NCBI GenBank assembly: GCA_003169895.1
Contig: PNAE01000007.1
Span: 1,490,880 to 1,554,879 of the forward strand
Reading direction: 5' to 3'
Origin: Gemmatimonadota bacterium
GTDB taxonomy: Bacteria; Gemmatimonadota; Gemmatimonadetes; Gemmatimonadales; GWC2-71-9
DNA length: 64,000 nt
The notes under the pieces are model-generated. The model did no database searches. It was given only the letters and a program-made list of their open reading frames with translations, and was not told the DNA's origin. A program made the position numbers and the translations under genes. This document shows positions 25,469 through 34,805 of this stretch, in pieces (the first letter of the stretch is position 1; each line of letters starts with the position of its first letter).

Positions 25469-25483
25469 GTTGCAATATGCAAC
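25469..25483. promoter_or_regulatory. Perfect inverted repeat GTTGCA-N3-TGCAAC, candidate operator
   Basis: GTTGCAATATGCAAC is a perfect 6-bp inverted repeat with a 3-bp spacer, lying in a locally AT-rich patch about 80 bp ahead of the first gene of the kinase/DUF4956/kinase unit. The arms are too short for a terminator and no T-run follows. A dimeric regulator could bind it. It is the only obvious symmetric site in the 180-bp gap between the ceramidase-like gene and the kinase. Confidence 0.4.
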
Positions 25484-25562
25484 GTCAGCACGCTAATCTA
25501 CCGGTCGGGGTAAGGTTAGGTCAAAGCCGCCATACTCTCGCCACCTGCTCCTCACGGGGGCC

Positions 25563-27149
25563 ATGATGCCTAATTCACGGCTGATTGACGCCGCGCTCCG
25601 CACCACGCCCGCCGATTTCAAGATCTCGCGCGGGCGCGCCCGCCCGATCCCGGCTGATCTGCTCAAGGACGCTTCCCGGCGCTTGGGCGTTGTGGCGCTA
25701 CTTGGTGCGGCGCTCTGGTTCGTCGGCACGGTGGCGGATCACATCGCGTCTCGGATTGAGGGCAACGGCTGGAAACCGCTGGACATAACCGACTACGTCG
25801 GCGGCATCGCCGTACCCGTATCGATCGGGTTGTTCTTCTATACCCGCTACAGCAAGCGCGACCCAGCTTTCATCCTCGATATGGGCCTCGCGTACATGAT
25901 CATGACCGCGCTCGGCCTCGGCCTCATGGTTCACTTGGCGCCGCCGCCGCCGCACCCACGATTTCCGGACCCGGAGATTTCGTGGATCGGCGCGATGGTC
26001 GTGATCTTCGCGGCGATCCTGCCGACCAACCCCAACAAGACCCTCATCGCCGGACTGATTGCCGTCTCGATGAGCCCCGTGGGAATGCTGATCGCGCGCG
26101 CTCGCGGCACCTGGGATTTCGGTGGGGTGGCCAACGCTCTGGTCATGCACTATCCGGACTACCTGCTTGTCGGCGTTGCGGTCGTGATCTCGAACGTCGT
26201 GGCGACCCTCGGCCAGCAGGTAGCCAAGGCCCGGGAGATGGGGAGCTATCGGCTTGGCGAGTTGCTGGGGTACGGCGGCATGGGTGAGGTCTACAAGGCC
26301 ACGCACAGCATGCTGGCCCGGCCCGCGGCGATCAAGTTGATCCGGTCCGATACCGTCGGCGCAGGCAACGCTGCCGCAGCGCAGCTCGCGATCAAGCGTT
26401 TTCGCCGTGAGGCCGAGGTGGCAGCCAGCCTGCGGTCGCCGCACACGGTCGAGCTCTACGATTTCGGAGTGACCGACGGTCAGACCCTGTATTTCGTGAT
26501 GGAATTGCTCGATGGTATGAACCTCGAGGCGCTGGTGCGCCAGACGGGTCCGGTGCCAGCTGACCGCGCGATCTACATCCTGCGCCAGGTGTGTGACTCA
26601 TTGCAGGAAGCGCACACGCGTGGACTGGTGCACCGCGATATCAAGCCGGCGAACATTCATGTTGGCCTGGTTGGGCTCCAGCACGACTTCGTGAAAGTGC
26701 TTGACTTCGGCCTGGTCAAGTCGGTGGAAGCGAAGCCGTCCGAGCATTCGATGGCGACTGCCGCTGGGTTGACCCCGGGCACGCCGGCGTACATGGCGCC
26801 GGAGATGGTCCTCGGCGAGCAGGTCGACGGGCGCGCAGACATCTACGCGGTCGGCTGTGTCGCGTACTACATGCTGACTGGCCAGGTCGTATTCGAAGCG
26901 GAGAACAGTGTGCAGATGCTGGCGCGGCACATGATGGCGGCACCGGTGCCGCCGTCCGAACGAGCGAAGATCAGCCTGCCGCGAGAGCTTGAACGCCTGG
27001 TGCTCGCGTGCCTCGAAAAGAAACCGGACCGCCGCCCGCAAACTGCTGCCGAATTGTCAAGCGCACTCGCTGCGGTCGAAGTCGCACCATGGAATGAGGC
27101 GCGGGCAGTCGAATGGTGGCAGGGACGTCGCACTGCAGAGCGACCATGA
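25563..27149 (+). CDS. Membrane-anchored Ser/Thr kinase with N-terminal multi-helix domain
   Basis: A 528-residue kinase with an unusual order: roughly 40 cytoplasmic residues, then about five or six membrane helices (about residues 40-215), and only then the kinase domain (about 225-515). Kinase motifs are LLGYGGMGEVYKA, PAAIKLIRSD, LVHRDIKPANIHV, LDFGLVKSVE and GTPAYMAPEMV. Most bacterial kinases of this type have the kinase first and a membrane helix after it. The membrane part shows no recognised sensor fold. A GGGGG-type ribosome site precedes the ATG pair. The stop overlaps the next start by 4 bp (ATGA), so it heads a coupled three-gene unit. Confidence 0.88.
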   Translation: MMPNSRLIDAALRTTPADFKISRGRARPIPADLLKDASRRLGVVALLGAALWFVGTVADHIASRIEGNGWKPLDITDYVGGIAVPVSIGLFFYTRYSKRDPAFILDMGLAYMIMTALGLGLMVHLAPPPPHPRFPDPEISWIGAMVVIFAAILPTNPNKTLIAGLIAVSMSPVGMLIARARGTWDFGGVANALVMHYPDYLLVGVAVVISNVVATLGQQVAKAREMGSYRLGELLGYGGMGEVYKATHSMLARPAAIKLIRSDTVGAGNAAAAQLAIKRFRREAEVAASLRSPHTVELYDFGVTDGQTLYFVMELLDGMNLEALVRQTGPVPADRAIYILRQVCDSLQEAHTRGLVHRDIKPANIHVGLVGLQHDFVKVLDFGLVKSVEAKPSEHSMATAAGLTPGTPAYMAPEMVLGEQVDGRADIYAVGCVAYYMLTGQVVFEAENSVQMLARHMMAAPVPPSERAKISLPRELERLVLACLEKKPDRRPQTAAELSSALAAVEVAPWNEARAVEWWQGRRTAERP

Positions 27150-28234
27150 CTGCTGTAACACCCGAGCGGAGCCTTTCCGACGTCATCGACCATCCGTTCT
27201 TTCGCGTGGTCGCCTATTACGTCCTTCTCTTTGCGAGCGTCACGGTGCTGGTCCTCGTCGTGCCGGGCGCGCTGCAGTACATCCATCGTCCGTTACCGGC
27301 TTCGGATTTCCTGTCGGGTGGAGCGGGCAGGAACGCCGCAAGCCAGGTGCTCACCAAATATCCTCCGGGGAATATGGTTTCTCCGGGGCTCGAGGCGCTG
27401 CGCGCAGTACTCGACGCGCTGGTGTCCCTCGCCAGCGCCTGCATCCTGATGGTGCCGGTCACCTGGGTGTACACCCAGACACGCCGCAAGAAGGGATTCC
27501 AGCAGTCGGTCGTGCAGACGCTGATCATCCTCCCGGTGGTGGTGGCGGGCGTCGTCCTTCTCGTGCAGAACAGCGTCGCGCTCGCCTTCAGCCTGGGCGG
27601 AATCGTCGGGGCCGTGAGCTTCAGGAACTCGTTGCGCGACACCAAAGACGCGATCTACATCTTCCTGGCGATCGTGGTCGGTCTGGCAGCGGGTGTTCAC
27701 GCCATGCTGATCGCCGCCACGATTTCGGTGAGTTTCAACATCGTAGCGGGCATCATGTGGTGGCTGGACTTTGGTCGGGTCGGCTCGACGCTCGAGGGTG
27801 CGCCGGCTGAGCGACGCCTGCTCCGCGCCAAGGCGCTGGCCGACCGCACCCACGGATTCGTTTCCATGGTCGACCGCGAGCTGCTCAAGTCGATGACGCC
27901 GGAGCAGCTCGACGTGCTGGCTGGCCGGGCCCGCGTCCGGCAGCACGCCGCCGCCGCTGCCGCCGAGCTCGAGGAAGGCGGCGAGCCGCGCCGGGACTGG
28001 ACGCTGCACCTCGAGGTGGCGGGGAGCGCGACCGATTCGCAGCCGGCAGCGGAAAAGGCGCTTGCGGACCTGACCAAGCGATGGGAGCTGGTGGGCGGAT
28101 CTCCGGGTAACGCCGGTTCCGCGGTCGTGCAGTACCAGATCCGGCTCAAGAAGCGCACCGACCCGGCTGACTTTCTCGCCCGGTTTCGCGCCGCCGCGGG
28201 GCCCCGCGTGCGGAAGGCGAACCTCGTCGAATGA
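27146..28234 (+). CDS. DUF4956 membrane protein
   Basis: A 362-residue protein of the DUF4956 family. Four or five membrane helices occupy about residues 15-205, including the signature ALAFSLGGIVGAVSFRNSL then RDTKDAIYIFLAIVVGLAAG. The C-terminal 150 residues are soluble, with an alpha-helical linker (EQLDVLAGRARVRQHAAAAA) and a segment DWTLHLEVAG...VVQYQIRLKKRTDP that looks like a ferredoxin/ACT-like fold. That design resembles MgtC/SapB proteins, an inferred similarity. Elsewhere DUF4956 genes often sit beside VTC-type polyphosphate polymerases; here both neighbours are kinases. The start at 27146 overlaps the upstream stop, and its own stop overlaps the downstream start. Confidence 0.85.
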   Translation: MTAVTPERSLSDVIDHPFFRVVAYYVLLFASVTVLVLVVPGALQYIHRPLPASDFLSGGAGRNAASQVLTKYPPGNMVSPGLEALRAVLDALVSLASACILMVPVTWVYTQTRRKKGFQQSVVQTLIILPVVVAGVVLLVQNSVALAFSLGGIVGAVSFRNSLRDTKDAIYIFLAIVVGLAAGVHAMLIAATISVSFNIVAGIMWWLDFGRVGSTLEGAPAERRLLRAKALADRTHGFVSMVDRELLKSMTPEQLDVLAGRARVRQHAAAAAAELEEGGEPRRDWTLHLEVAGSATDSQPAAEKALADLTKRWELVGGSPGNAGSAVVQYQIRLKKRTDPADFLARFRAAAGPRVRKANLVE

Positions 28235-29211
28235 AGCGGCCCGAGTCGTACGGGGCAATCATCGACGACCTCATGGAGCTGGTCGCTGACGGGCTCCAGG
28301 ATCGTTACGCGATTGATGGACTGCTCGGTACCGGCGGAATGGCGGTTGTCTTCGCCGCTCGCGACCTCGAGCGACGCCGTCCGGTGGCGATCAAGGTGCT
28401 CAACCCCGACATCGCGAGCGAAGTCGCCAGTGCGCGGTTCGTGCGCGAGATCCTCTGGAGCTCGAGTCTCCAGCATCCGCACATCGTGCCCGTTCTCCAC
28501 TCGGGAGAGGTGGGTGGTTATCCCTACCTCGTGATGCCGCTCATCGAGGGCGACACGCTTGCGGATCGTCTTGCGCACCAACCCCGGCTTCCACTCGCCA
28601 CCGCCATCAAGTACGCGACCGAAGTCGCATCCGCGCTCGACTATGCGCATCGCAAGGGCATCGTCCATCGCGATATCAAGCCGGACAACATCCTGATCTC
28701 GGACGACTTCGCCATGGTCGCCGACTTTGGCGTAGCGCGTGCGCTCGGGCTCGCCAGCGGCAACACGCTGACCGGGGCGGGAGGTACCATCGGTACATTG
28801 GCCTACATGAGCCCCGAACAGGAGGAGGGAAGTCCGGACGTCGACGGACGAAGCGACACTTACAGTCTCGCGTGCGTCGTTTATGAGATGCTCGCCGGCC
28901 GCCGCCCCTTCGATGGCACCACGTTCGGGGAGATCCTGCGACAGAAGCGGGAGAGCCACCCGCCTGCGCTCGAGACACTGCGTCCGGAAGTCCCTGAAGA
29001 GATTAACCAGGCCATCGCGCGCGCGCTCAAGAAGAACCCTGACGCCCGTTTCCCGACGGCGCGAGGATTCGCAGCAGCCCTCGGCGCCGTGACGTTGCCG
29101 CCAGTTCCGGTCGAGCGTATCCCGGCTCGTTCACGACCGGGGGTGTGGCTCCTGGCCGCGGCAGTGATCGCGGTGGTGGCCCTCGTCGTCATTTCCCTGC
29201 GTCATCGCTGA
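28231..29211 (+). CDS. Ser/Thr protein kinase with C-terminal membrane anchor
   Basis: A 326-residue kinase made of one kinase domain (about residues 25-285) and a single C-terminal membrane helix (PGVWLLAAAVIAVVALVVISL) with almost nothing beyond it, so the kinase faces the cytoplasm and no external sensor exists. Motifs are LLGTGGMAVVFAARD, VAIKVLNPDI, IVHRDIKPDNIL, VADFGVARAL and GTLAYMSPEQE. Its ATG overlaps the DUF4956 stop (ATGA). The lack of a sensory domain suggests that regulation comes from the two coupled membrane partners; this is inference. Confidence 0.9.
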   Translation: MKRPESYGAIIDDLMELVADGLQDRYAIDGLLGTGGMAVVFAARDLERRRPVAIKVLNPDIASEVASARFVREILWSSSLQHPHIVPVLHSGEVGGYPYLVMPLIEGDTLADRLAHQPRLPLATAIKYATEVASALDYAHRKGIVHRDIKPDNILISDDFAMVADFGVARALGLASGNTLTGAGGTIGTLAYMSPEQEEGSPDVDGRSDTYSLACVVYEMLAGRRPFDGTTFGEILRQKRESHPPALETLRPEVPEEINQAIARALKKNPDARFPTARGFAAALGAVTLPPVPVERIPARSRPGVWLLAAAVIAVVALVVISLRHR

Positions 29212-29431
29212 CCCTGCCGGCCCGATGCTCTTCACGGGCATTGGCGAGGGTTTGTCGCCGATGCCGGCCAGGAAGTGAGACTCCGTCTCGCAGTTAGATG
29301 CCGCTATACCGGCAGTGGCACACCACTGGTGCGAGCATCCCACCGCGACCGGTGTTAGGGTTACCGCATCCTCGCGGCTCCAGGTGACGAGTGACGATCG
29401 ACCTCATCAACGGCAACCGACCACCGCATCC

Positions 29432-31582
29432 ATGGCGGTGAATAGCTGGCGACGGCAGTTGCACCTGCCATGGCGGATGATGGCCACCGCCATCGTTCTC
29501 ATTGCGGCCATTGGCACCGGACCCGTCGCGGCGCAGGGCGGCTCGCCGACCCTCCTCGCCGGGCGGATCATCGCCGCGGCGATTGCGCGCAAACATGCGC
29601 TACTCGCCACGCTCCACGAATATGAGTACCAAGTCTCCGGCAAGTTCATGGTGCACGACCTCGACCAGCCGCAGGACTCGGTTTCGTCCCTCGCCCTGAT
29701 CAGCGAAACCCGGAGCGACGCGTACTGGAAGTCGCCGGACCACTACCATGAAGCCATCGTCGCGCGCCGCCGGGTGAATCACCTGACCGCCGTATGGAGC
29801 ACGATTTCCGTCGGCGACATCGCCAACTTCCAGCAGGATCGCGTCGAGATTCTACCGTACTCGTTTGTTTCTCCGATTGCTGATGACGCGCTGGACCACT
29901 ACCGCTTTCGCGTGCTGGACACCCTGGCCGTCGATGGTCGACGCGTGCTTCGGCTGGCGATCGAACCGCGGTCCGAGACGTCGCCCTCATTTGCTGGAGT
30001 GATCGACATCGCCGACTCGACATACGACGTGATGGCAATCGACGTCGGCGTCAACGACGCCGCGCGGTTCGGCATCTGGAAGCAGATCCGCTACCAGCAG
30101 CGCTTCGAGGACACGGGGGACGGACGCTGGATGCCGCGTGAGATCCGGCTGACCGGTGAGGCACGCCTGGGCCTGAAGATTCCCAGAACTCCCCGGCATC
30201 TCGCGTTCGAGCAGGAGGCGCGATTCGATGACTTCCGGTTCGGCGCGGGCGAACCTGCCGACGATCTGAACGAGGTGCGCGTTGTAATTGACCAACAGGC
30301 TGATCACGCCGACAGTGCCGCTTGGTCGGCGCCCGGAGGAATTCCTCTCACCAACGCCGAGCGCGGGGAGTGGAATCGCCGGGACTCGGCCGCGCGGCGG
30401 CCGCCGGGCCTCATCAGCCGAATAGGTCAGGCGGTCAACCTGAGCCAGGTTGCTACGGCGAGTCCGGATTTCTTTCACTTCAATCGCGTCGATGGCGCCT
30501 ATGTCGGTGTAGGCTCGATCTGGCGCCGCACGCCCGATATGACCTTGAGTACCAAGCTCGGGTATGCCGCCGGCAGCGAACGGTGGCAGTATCGCGCCGG
30601 CGGGGAATTCCGGGTCTCAGAAGCTCAGCGCCTCTGGCTCGGCGCTTCGTATCACGATGAGACCGTCAATCGGCCGAGCCTGGTTCCGCACGCCATCGAC
30701 CCGACCATCGAGGCGTTGCTTTACCGACGCGACCCGCTCGATTACTACCGTGAGGCCGGGCTGACCCTGTCGTTCGCGACCAGGCCGTTCGACTTCACCC
30801 GGCTTGACCTCCGCTACAATGACCAGGAACAGACAGACCTTCCGGTCGTCACCGATTACTCGCTGCTGCGGCCGAGCCGAGCCCCACGAGTCAACGGCTT
30901 TATCGTCGACGGCCGGATGCGAACGGTCGCCGGGAGTTTTACCTATGATTCCCGATCGCTGCTGCGGCGCAACGGGCTGGACTCGCATCTGCCGAGTCTC
31001 ACCTGGACCCGGATTACGATGAGCGCCGAGGTGGCGTCGCCCAGTCTGATTCCCAACGACTTCGACTTCGGGCGGTACTCGCTGCAAGTCGAGCGGCATC
31101 AGCGGACACTTAGACTGGGGATCACCACGATCAATGCACTTGTCGGCATCACCACTGGCACCGTGCCGCCGCAGCGTTACTTCACTATCGACTTCGGGAT
31201 GAGAGCACTGGGATTCCAGGGAGGCGGGTTCAAGACGCTGGGTGACACCAGCTTCGCCGGGAATCGTGTATTGATGCTATCCGTCCGGCACGACTTTGAC
31301 CGGCTGCTTTTTGCCAAGAGCGGCCTGCCGCTGATTCGACACCTGCCGTTCACCTTGAGCGTCTATGGCGGAATGTTCGCGATCGACTTCGTCAATCACA
31401 CACCCACTCCGAGCGATAGTGCGTTTCGAACCACGTCCAGTCCATACACCGAGGCCGGATTCGCGCTGGGCAACCTCACGCCGTTCCTCGCTCCGCTCAA
31501 CCTCGGGGCCCACTTTACCTGGCAGCTCTCGACGCAGTCGACGCGGCGATTCCAGTTCGGTCTCAGCTTGACGCGGCCGTGA
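29432..31582 (+). CDS. DUF5686-family outer-membrane beta-barrel protein
   Basis: A 716-residue exported protein. The start at 29432 gives a signal peptide (MMATAIVLIAAIGTGPVAAQ within the first 35 residues). The N-terminal half (about 35-300) resembles outer-membrane lipoprotein-sorting-like domains (DTLAVDGRRVLRLAIEPRSE; GRWMPREIRLTGEARLGLK). The C-terminal half (about 330-716) is a series of amphipathic strands (FFHFNRVDGAYVGVGSIWR, FTWQLSTQSTRRFQFGLSL) ending in a surface-barrel pattern, as in DUF5686 proteins of Bacteroidota and relatives. Unlike those, there is no N-terminal carboxypeptidase-regulatory-like domain visible. The function is unknown. It follows the kinase unit by 220 bp and converges on another kinase gene. 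Confidence 0.7.
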   Translation: MAVNSWRRQLHLPWRMMATAIVLIAAIGTGPVAAQGGSPTLLAGRIIAAAIARKHALLATLHEYEYQVSGKFMVHDLDQPQDSVSSLALISETRSDAYWKSPDHYHEAIVARRRVNHLTAVWSTISVGDIANFQQDRVEILPYSFVSPIADDALDHYRFRVLDTLAVDGRRVLRLAIEPRSETSPSFAGVIDIADSTYDVMAIDVGVNDAARFGIWKQIRYQQRFEDTGDGRWMPREIRLTGEARLGLKIPRTPRHLAFEQEARFDDFRFGAGEPADDLNEVRVVIDQQADHADSAAWSAPGGIPLTNAERGEWNRRDSAARRPPGLISRIGQAVNLSQVATASPDFFHFNRVDGAYVGVGSIWRRTPDMTLSTKLGYAAGSERWQYRAGGEFRVSEAQRLWLGASYHDETVNRPSLVPHAIDPTIEALLYRRDPLDYYREAGLTLSFATRPFDFTRLDLRYNDQEQTDLPVVTDYSLLRPSRAPRVNGFIVDGRMRTVAGSFTYDSRSLLRRNGLDSHLPSLTWTRITMSAEVASPSLIPNDFDFGRYSLQVERHQRTLRLGITTINALVGITTGTVPPQRYFTIDFGMRALGFQGGGFKTLGDTSFAGNRVLMLSVRHDFDRLLFAKSGLPLIRHLPFTLSVYGGMFAIDFVNHTPTPSDSAFRTTSSPYTEAGFALGNLTPFLAPLNLGAHFTWQLSTQSTRRFQFGLSLTRP

Positions 31583-31650
31583 CCGAGTGGGCGGCGCTCT
31601 GACGCTTCAAGACCGGCGGTCGGCGTACCGGCCGCGGGATGTCCATTGGC

Positions 31651-31699
31651 CGCTGTGGTTATTCCGGATCGCCGCGAACTGGCGGGCGCCGGTCGCACC
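31651..31699 (+). repeat. Direct repeat copy 1, abutting the 3' end of the zinc-ribbon kinase gene
   Basis: This roughly 49-bp stretch begins immediately outside the kinase stop codon. It shares an exact 23-bp core (31661-31683) with 34824-34846 and weaker similarity on both sides. On the minus strand it translates as ARQFAAIRNNHSGQ, a degenerate version of SSQFAAIRNYLSGR, the end of the transketolase gene 3 kb away. It therefore looks like a leftover copy of the transketolase 3' end. Confidence 0.75.
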
Positions 31700-34654
31700 T
31701 CAGCTTCCCTTGGCCAGGCGCTCGAAGCGAGGATTGCCCTTGAGCTGCGCGAAGGTAGGGTCGATCCGCAGCCAGGCGGGCGACAGCGAGTACGGGGTCT
31801 TGAGCAACGGCTCGAGCAGGTCGAGCGCCTTTTCGTTTTCGCCCACGAGGAGATAGATCCGCACCAGCTGGTGCTGGCCGTACGCCCCTTTGGTGTCGTC
31901 CCGGCTGAGCGGTGCCAATTCCGCGCCGTGCGTCCCTTCCCGGATCGCGTCGGCCTTGCGACCGAGATACGCCAGGGCGAGCCCCGAGAAGAGGTTGCGC
32001 TGCGGGTCGTTGGGCGCCTGCTTGAGTTGTTCGCCGAGTTCCACGAGGGCGGTGTCGGCGTAGGCGCGTGCATGCACCTTGTCACCGCGCAGCCACCAGG
32101 TCTGCATCATCACGTCCGCCCAGACTGAGCGGTCGCCATCGAATGCCGAGGGAGTCAGCCGCAGCAGCAACTGCTGCTGCGCGTCGTCGAGCACCCAGTA
32201 GAGATCCTGGTAGTTGCCGAAGTACTCCACCAGCGCCGTCTCGGCCAGCGTAGGCGGCGCATTGTGAATCACGGCGCGCGCACCAGCCAGGTCTCCCTGC
32301 ATCAGATAGATGATCGCTTGATTCTCGATCACCAGAAGGTCGCCTGGCGCAAGGGCCAGCATCTCGTTCCCGATGGTGAGCGCTTCCGGATATCGGCGCA
32401 TCGCCGTGAGCGTTCCCTGCAACGAAGCGCCGACCCGAACCGACCGGGGGTCGAGCCGGCGAGCCTGTTGCAGATGGGCCAGGGCGTCGGACCATCGGCC
32501 GAGCGACGTCTCGAGGGTGGCCGCCTGTCGGAGCATCGTGACGTCGTTGGGCGCGATACGAAGCGCGAGGCTCGCTTCGGTCCCCGCCGTCGCGAGGTCG
32601 TTCGCCACGAGATACCGATACCGTGCCATCGCGAAATGCACGAGGCTGCCATCGGGTTGCAGCTTCCGGGCACGTTCCGCGGCGACCCTGGCCCGCTCCC
32701 CGATGGCGGGATCGGGAGTGCTATTGAAGTAGAGGTTGGAGAGCGTGCCGCTGAGGAGCGCCCACGCCTCGGTGAATGTCGAATCGAGCGCCACGGCCTG
32801 TTCATAGAATCCCGCGGCCTGCCGCAGGGTGGCGGGATCGTTGCTGGTGAGCGCTTTGCCCTTGAGGTAGAGCTCGTAGGCGGGAAGATTCTTGGTCGGC
32901 CGCTCGGCGAGCTGCTCCTGCTCCCGGGTGCCGAGTGCCACGCCGAGGGCGCCGGCCACCTGCGTGGCGATGCTGCCCTGCACCTGGAAGACGTCGGTGA
33001 TGTCGGCATCGAAGGTCTGCTGCCACGTTCCGGCGCCAGTCGCCACGTTGATCAATTCGGGCGCCACCTGCAGCCGCCCCTTGCCGTCGGGATTGCGTAC
33101 CCAGGTCACGGTCGAGGTGAGGAGGTACTCCACCGCGAGTTCCTTGCCGATCTCCTGCGGCGATTTCTTCGAATCGCGGTATTGATCCGAACTTGTTCGG
33201 GCGGTGATCTGGAATCCGCCCAGGCCCATCAGCTTGCCGCGTACCTGGTCGGTGATGCCGTCCACGATGTAGGCGTCCGCTGCGGCGCCGCGATTCTCGA
33301 ACGGAAGCACCGCGAGTCGAACCCCACTGCCGGGCTCGGTTCCGCCGGGTCCCTTGATGATCAGCGCGGTCACCACGATGGCCCAGCTTCCCAGTCCGAG
33401 CATCCCCCCCAGCGTGGCGTTGCGCCAAGTGAAGAGACGGGCGAAGCCGGGCGTTGCCGCACCGCCGCGGCGGCGGGATTCCAGTCGTCCCGTCAGGGTC
33501 AGGACAACAGCGCCGATGGCGAGCAATGCGACGGCGAGGTACAGCACCCACGTCGGCAGCCCCCAGCGACTCACCAGTCCGTAGAAGACGCCAAGGGTAA
33601 TGAGCGAAGCGAAGCCGAAGAGCCCCCACACCCGCGCCGGTGACGGTCCGCCAGTCAGCGCCGTGGAGGTAGTGCGGTCACCACTCTGGATGGAATCCGC
33701 GGAGCGGCCCAGCGCATCGGCGAACTGTTGCGCTGTCTGCCACCGGTCGGCGGGATTCTTGGCCAAGGCCTTGGAAACGATTGTGTCGAGAGCCGGAGAC
33801 AGGCCCTCACGCGTCGTGGCGAGGGCGCGGGGTTTCTCGGTCATGCTCCGCATGATGATGGCCTGCGGCGTCGGCCCGTTGAAGGGCGGCTCGCCGGCAA
33901 TCGTTTCATAGAGCACGCAGCCCAACGCGAAAATGTCGGTGCGCGCATCCACGTTGGGCGAACCGCTCGCTTGCTCGGGACTCATGTACTGCGGCGTACC
34001 CACCGCCATTCCGGTCCGGGTGATCGCCGTCGCGTGGACGCCTGCCACCCGGGCGATGCCGAAGTCGGCCACGAGCGCGTGACCAGCGCTCAGCATGATG
34101 TTCGCCGGCTTGATGTCGCGGTGGACGATGTTCCTGCCATGCGCATAGGCCAGCGCCTCGGCCACTTCACGCGCGATTCGGACTGCATCCTCGACCGGCA
34201 GCTCATTTTCCCGCTGGAGACGGTCCTGAAGAGACTCACCCTCCACGTACGGCATCACGTAATAGAGAATGCCGCCGGCGGCACCGGAGTCGTAGACCGG
34301 CAGGATGTGCGGATGGGACAGCTGTGCCGCAATCTCGACCTCTCTCAGGAACCGCTCGGCGCCGAGCGTTGCGGCCATCTCGGGGCGCATCACTTTGACC
34401 GCGACCTTGCGGTGGTGCTTGGGATCCTCGGCCAGGTAGACGGTGGCCATGCCACCTTCACCCAGCACCCGCTCGATCTGATACGTGGCGGCGAGCGCCC
34501 TGCGAACTCGCGCCACCTCACCCACGTCGGTGGCGCTCGTGTGCGGCCCGGTCCCCGCTTCAGGGGGTGTGGCCGTTCCGCAACGCAAGCAGAACAGCGC
34601 CCCCTCCGGCAGCGGCGTGCTACAACTGGTGCAGGAGCGCACCGGCGCGGTCAT
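31700..34654 (-). CDS. Zinc-ribbon Ser/Thr kinase with TolB-like domain and TPRs
   Basis: A 984-residue kinase. Residues 8-27 form a zinc ribbon with two CxxC pairs (CTSCSTPLPEGALFCLRC). The kinase domain follows (about 55-320): VLGEGGMATVYLAED, VAVKVMRPEM, IVHRDIKPANIML, VADFGIARVA, GTPQYMSPEQA. Two or three membrane helices lie at about 355-450, then a TolB-like domain (VRLAVLPFENRGAAADAYIV) and a long TPR region (LDSTFTEAWALLSGTLSNLY onward), which would be outside the cytoplasmic membrane. The gene is framed by direct repeats matching the end of the upstream transketolase gene. Its target is unknown. Confidence 0.9.
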   Translation of the reverse strand: MTAPVRSCTSCSTPLPEGALFCLRCGTATPPEAGTGPHTSATDVGEVARVRRALAATYQIERVLGEGGMATVYLAEDPKHHRKVAVKVMRPEMAATLGAERFLREVEIAAQLSHPHILPVYDSGAAGGILYYVMPYVEGESLQDRLQRENELPVEDAVRIAREVAEALAYAHGRNIVHRDIKPANIMLSAGHALVADFGIARVAGVHATAITRTGMAVGTPQYMSPEQASGSPNVDARTDIFALGCVLYETIAGEPPFNGPTPQAIIMRSMTEKPRALATTREGLSPALDTIVSKALAKNPADRWQTAQQFADALGRSADSIQSGDRTTSTALTGGPSPARVWGLFGFASLITLGVFYGLVSRWGLPTWVLYLAVALLAIGAVVLTLTGRLESRRRGGAATPGFARLFTWRNATLGGMLGLGSWAIVVTALIIKGPGGTEPGSGVRLAVLPFENRGAAADAYIVDGITDQVRGKLMGLGGFQITARTSSDQYRDSKKSPQEIGKELAVEYLLTSTVTWVRNPDGKGRLQVAPELINVATGAGTWQQTFDADITDVFQVQGSIATQVAGALGVALGTREQEQLAERPTKNLPAYELYLKGKALTSNDPATLRQAAGFYEQAVALDSTFTEAWALLSGTLSNLYFNSTPDPAIGERARVAAERARKLQPDGSLVHFAMARYRYLVANDLATAGTEASLALRIAPNDVTMLRQAATLETSLGRWSDALAHLQQARRLDPRSVRVGASLQGTLTAMRRYPEALTIGNEMLALAPGDLLVIENQAIIYLMQGDLAGARAVIHNAPPTLAETALVEYFGNYQDLYWVLDDAQQQLLLRLTPSAFDGDRSVWADVMMQTWWLRGDKVHARAYADTALVELGEQLKQAPNDPQRNLFSGLALAYLGRKADAIREGTHGAELAPLSRDDTKGAYGQHQLVRIYLLVGENEKALDLLEPLLKTPYSLSPAWLRIDPTFAQLKGNPRFERLAKGS

Positions 34655-34805
34655 TCAGGTGCCCTTCGGACGGGAGGGATTTGTTCATTTGATCGTGAGG
34701 ATGGCTCTAAGATGCGCTTCTTGCCGGGAGGACACAAGACGAATGCGTCACGAGAACGGATCCTCCACGCCCAGCGATTCGCGGGCGCCGAGACCGACGA
34801 GGTGG

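Noticed and set aside
27697..28959. 420-codon minus-strand open frame
   Set aside because: It is opposite the DUF4956 and kinase genes, whose overlaps and motifs are clear.
29212..29300. Rho-independent terminator after the kinase cassette
   Set aside because: GC-rich inverted segments containing GCCGGC are present, but pairing is imperfect and no T-run follows.
32264..33643. 459-codon plus-strand open frame
   Set aside because: It is antisense to the TPR part of the zinc-ribbon kinase and has no recognisable domain or ribosome site.
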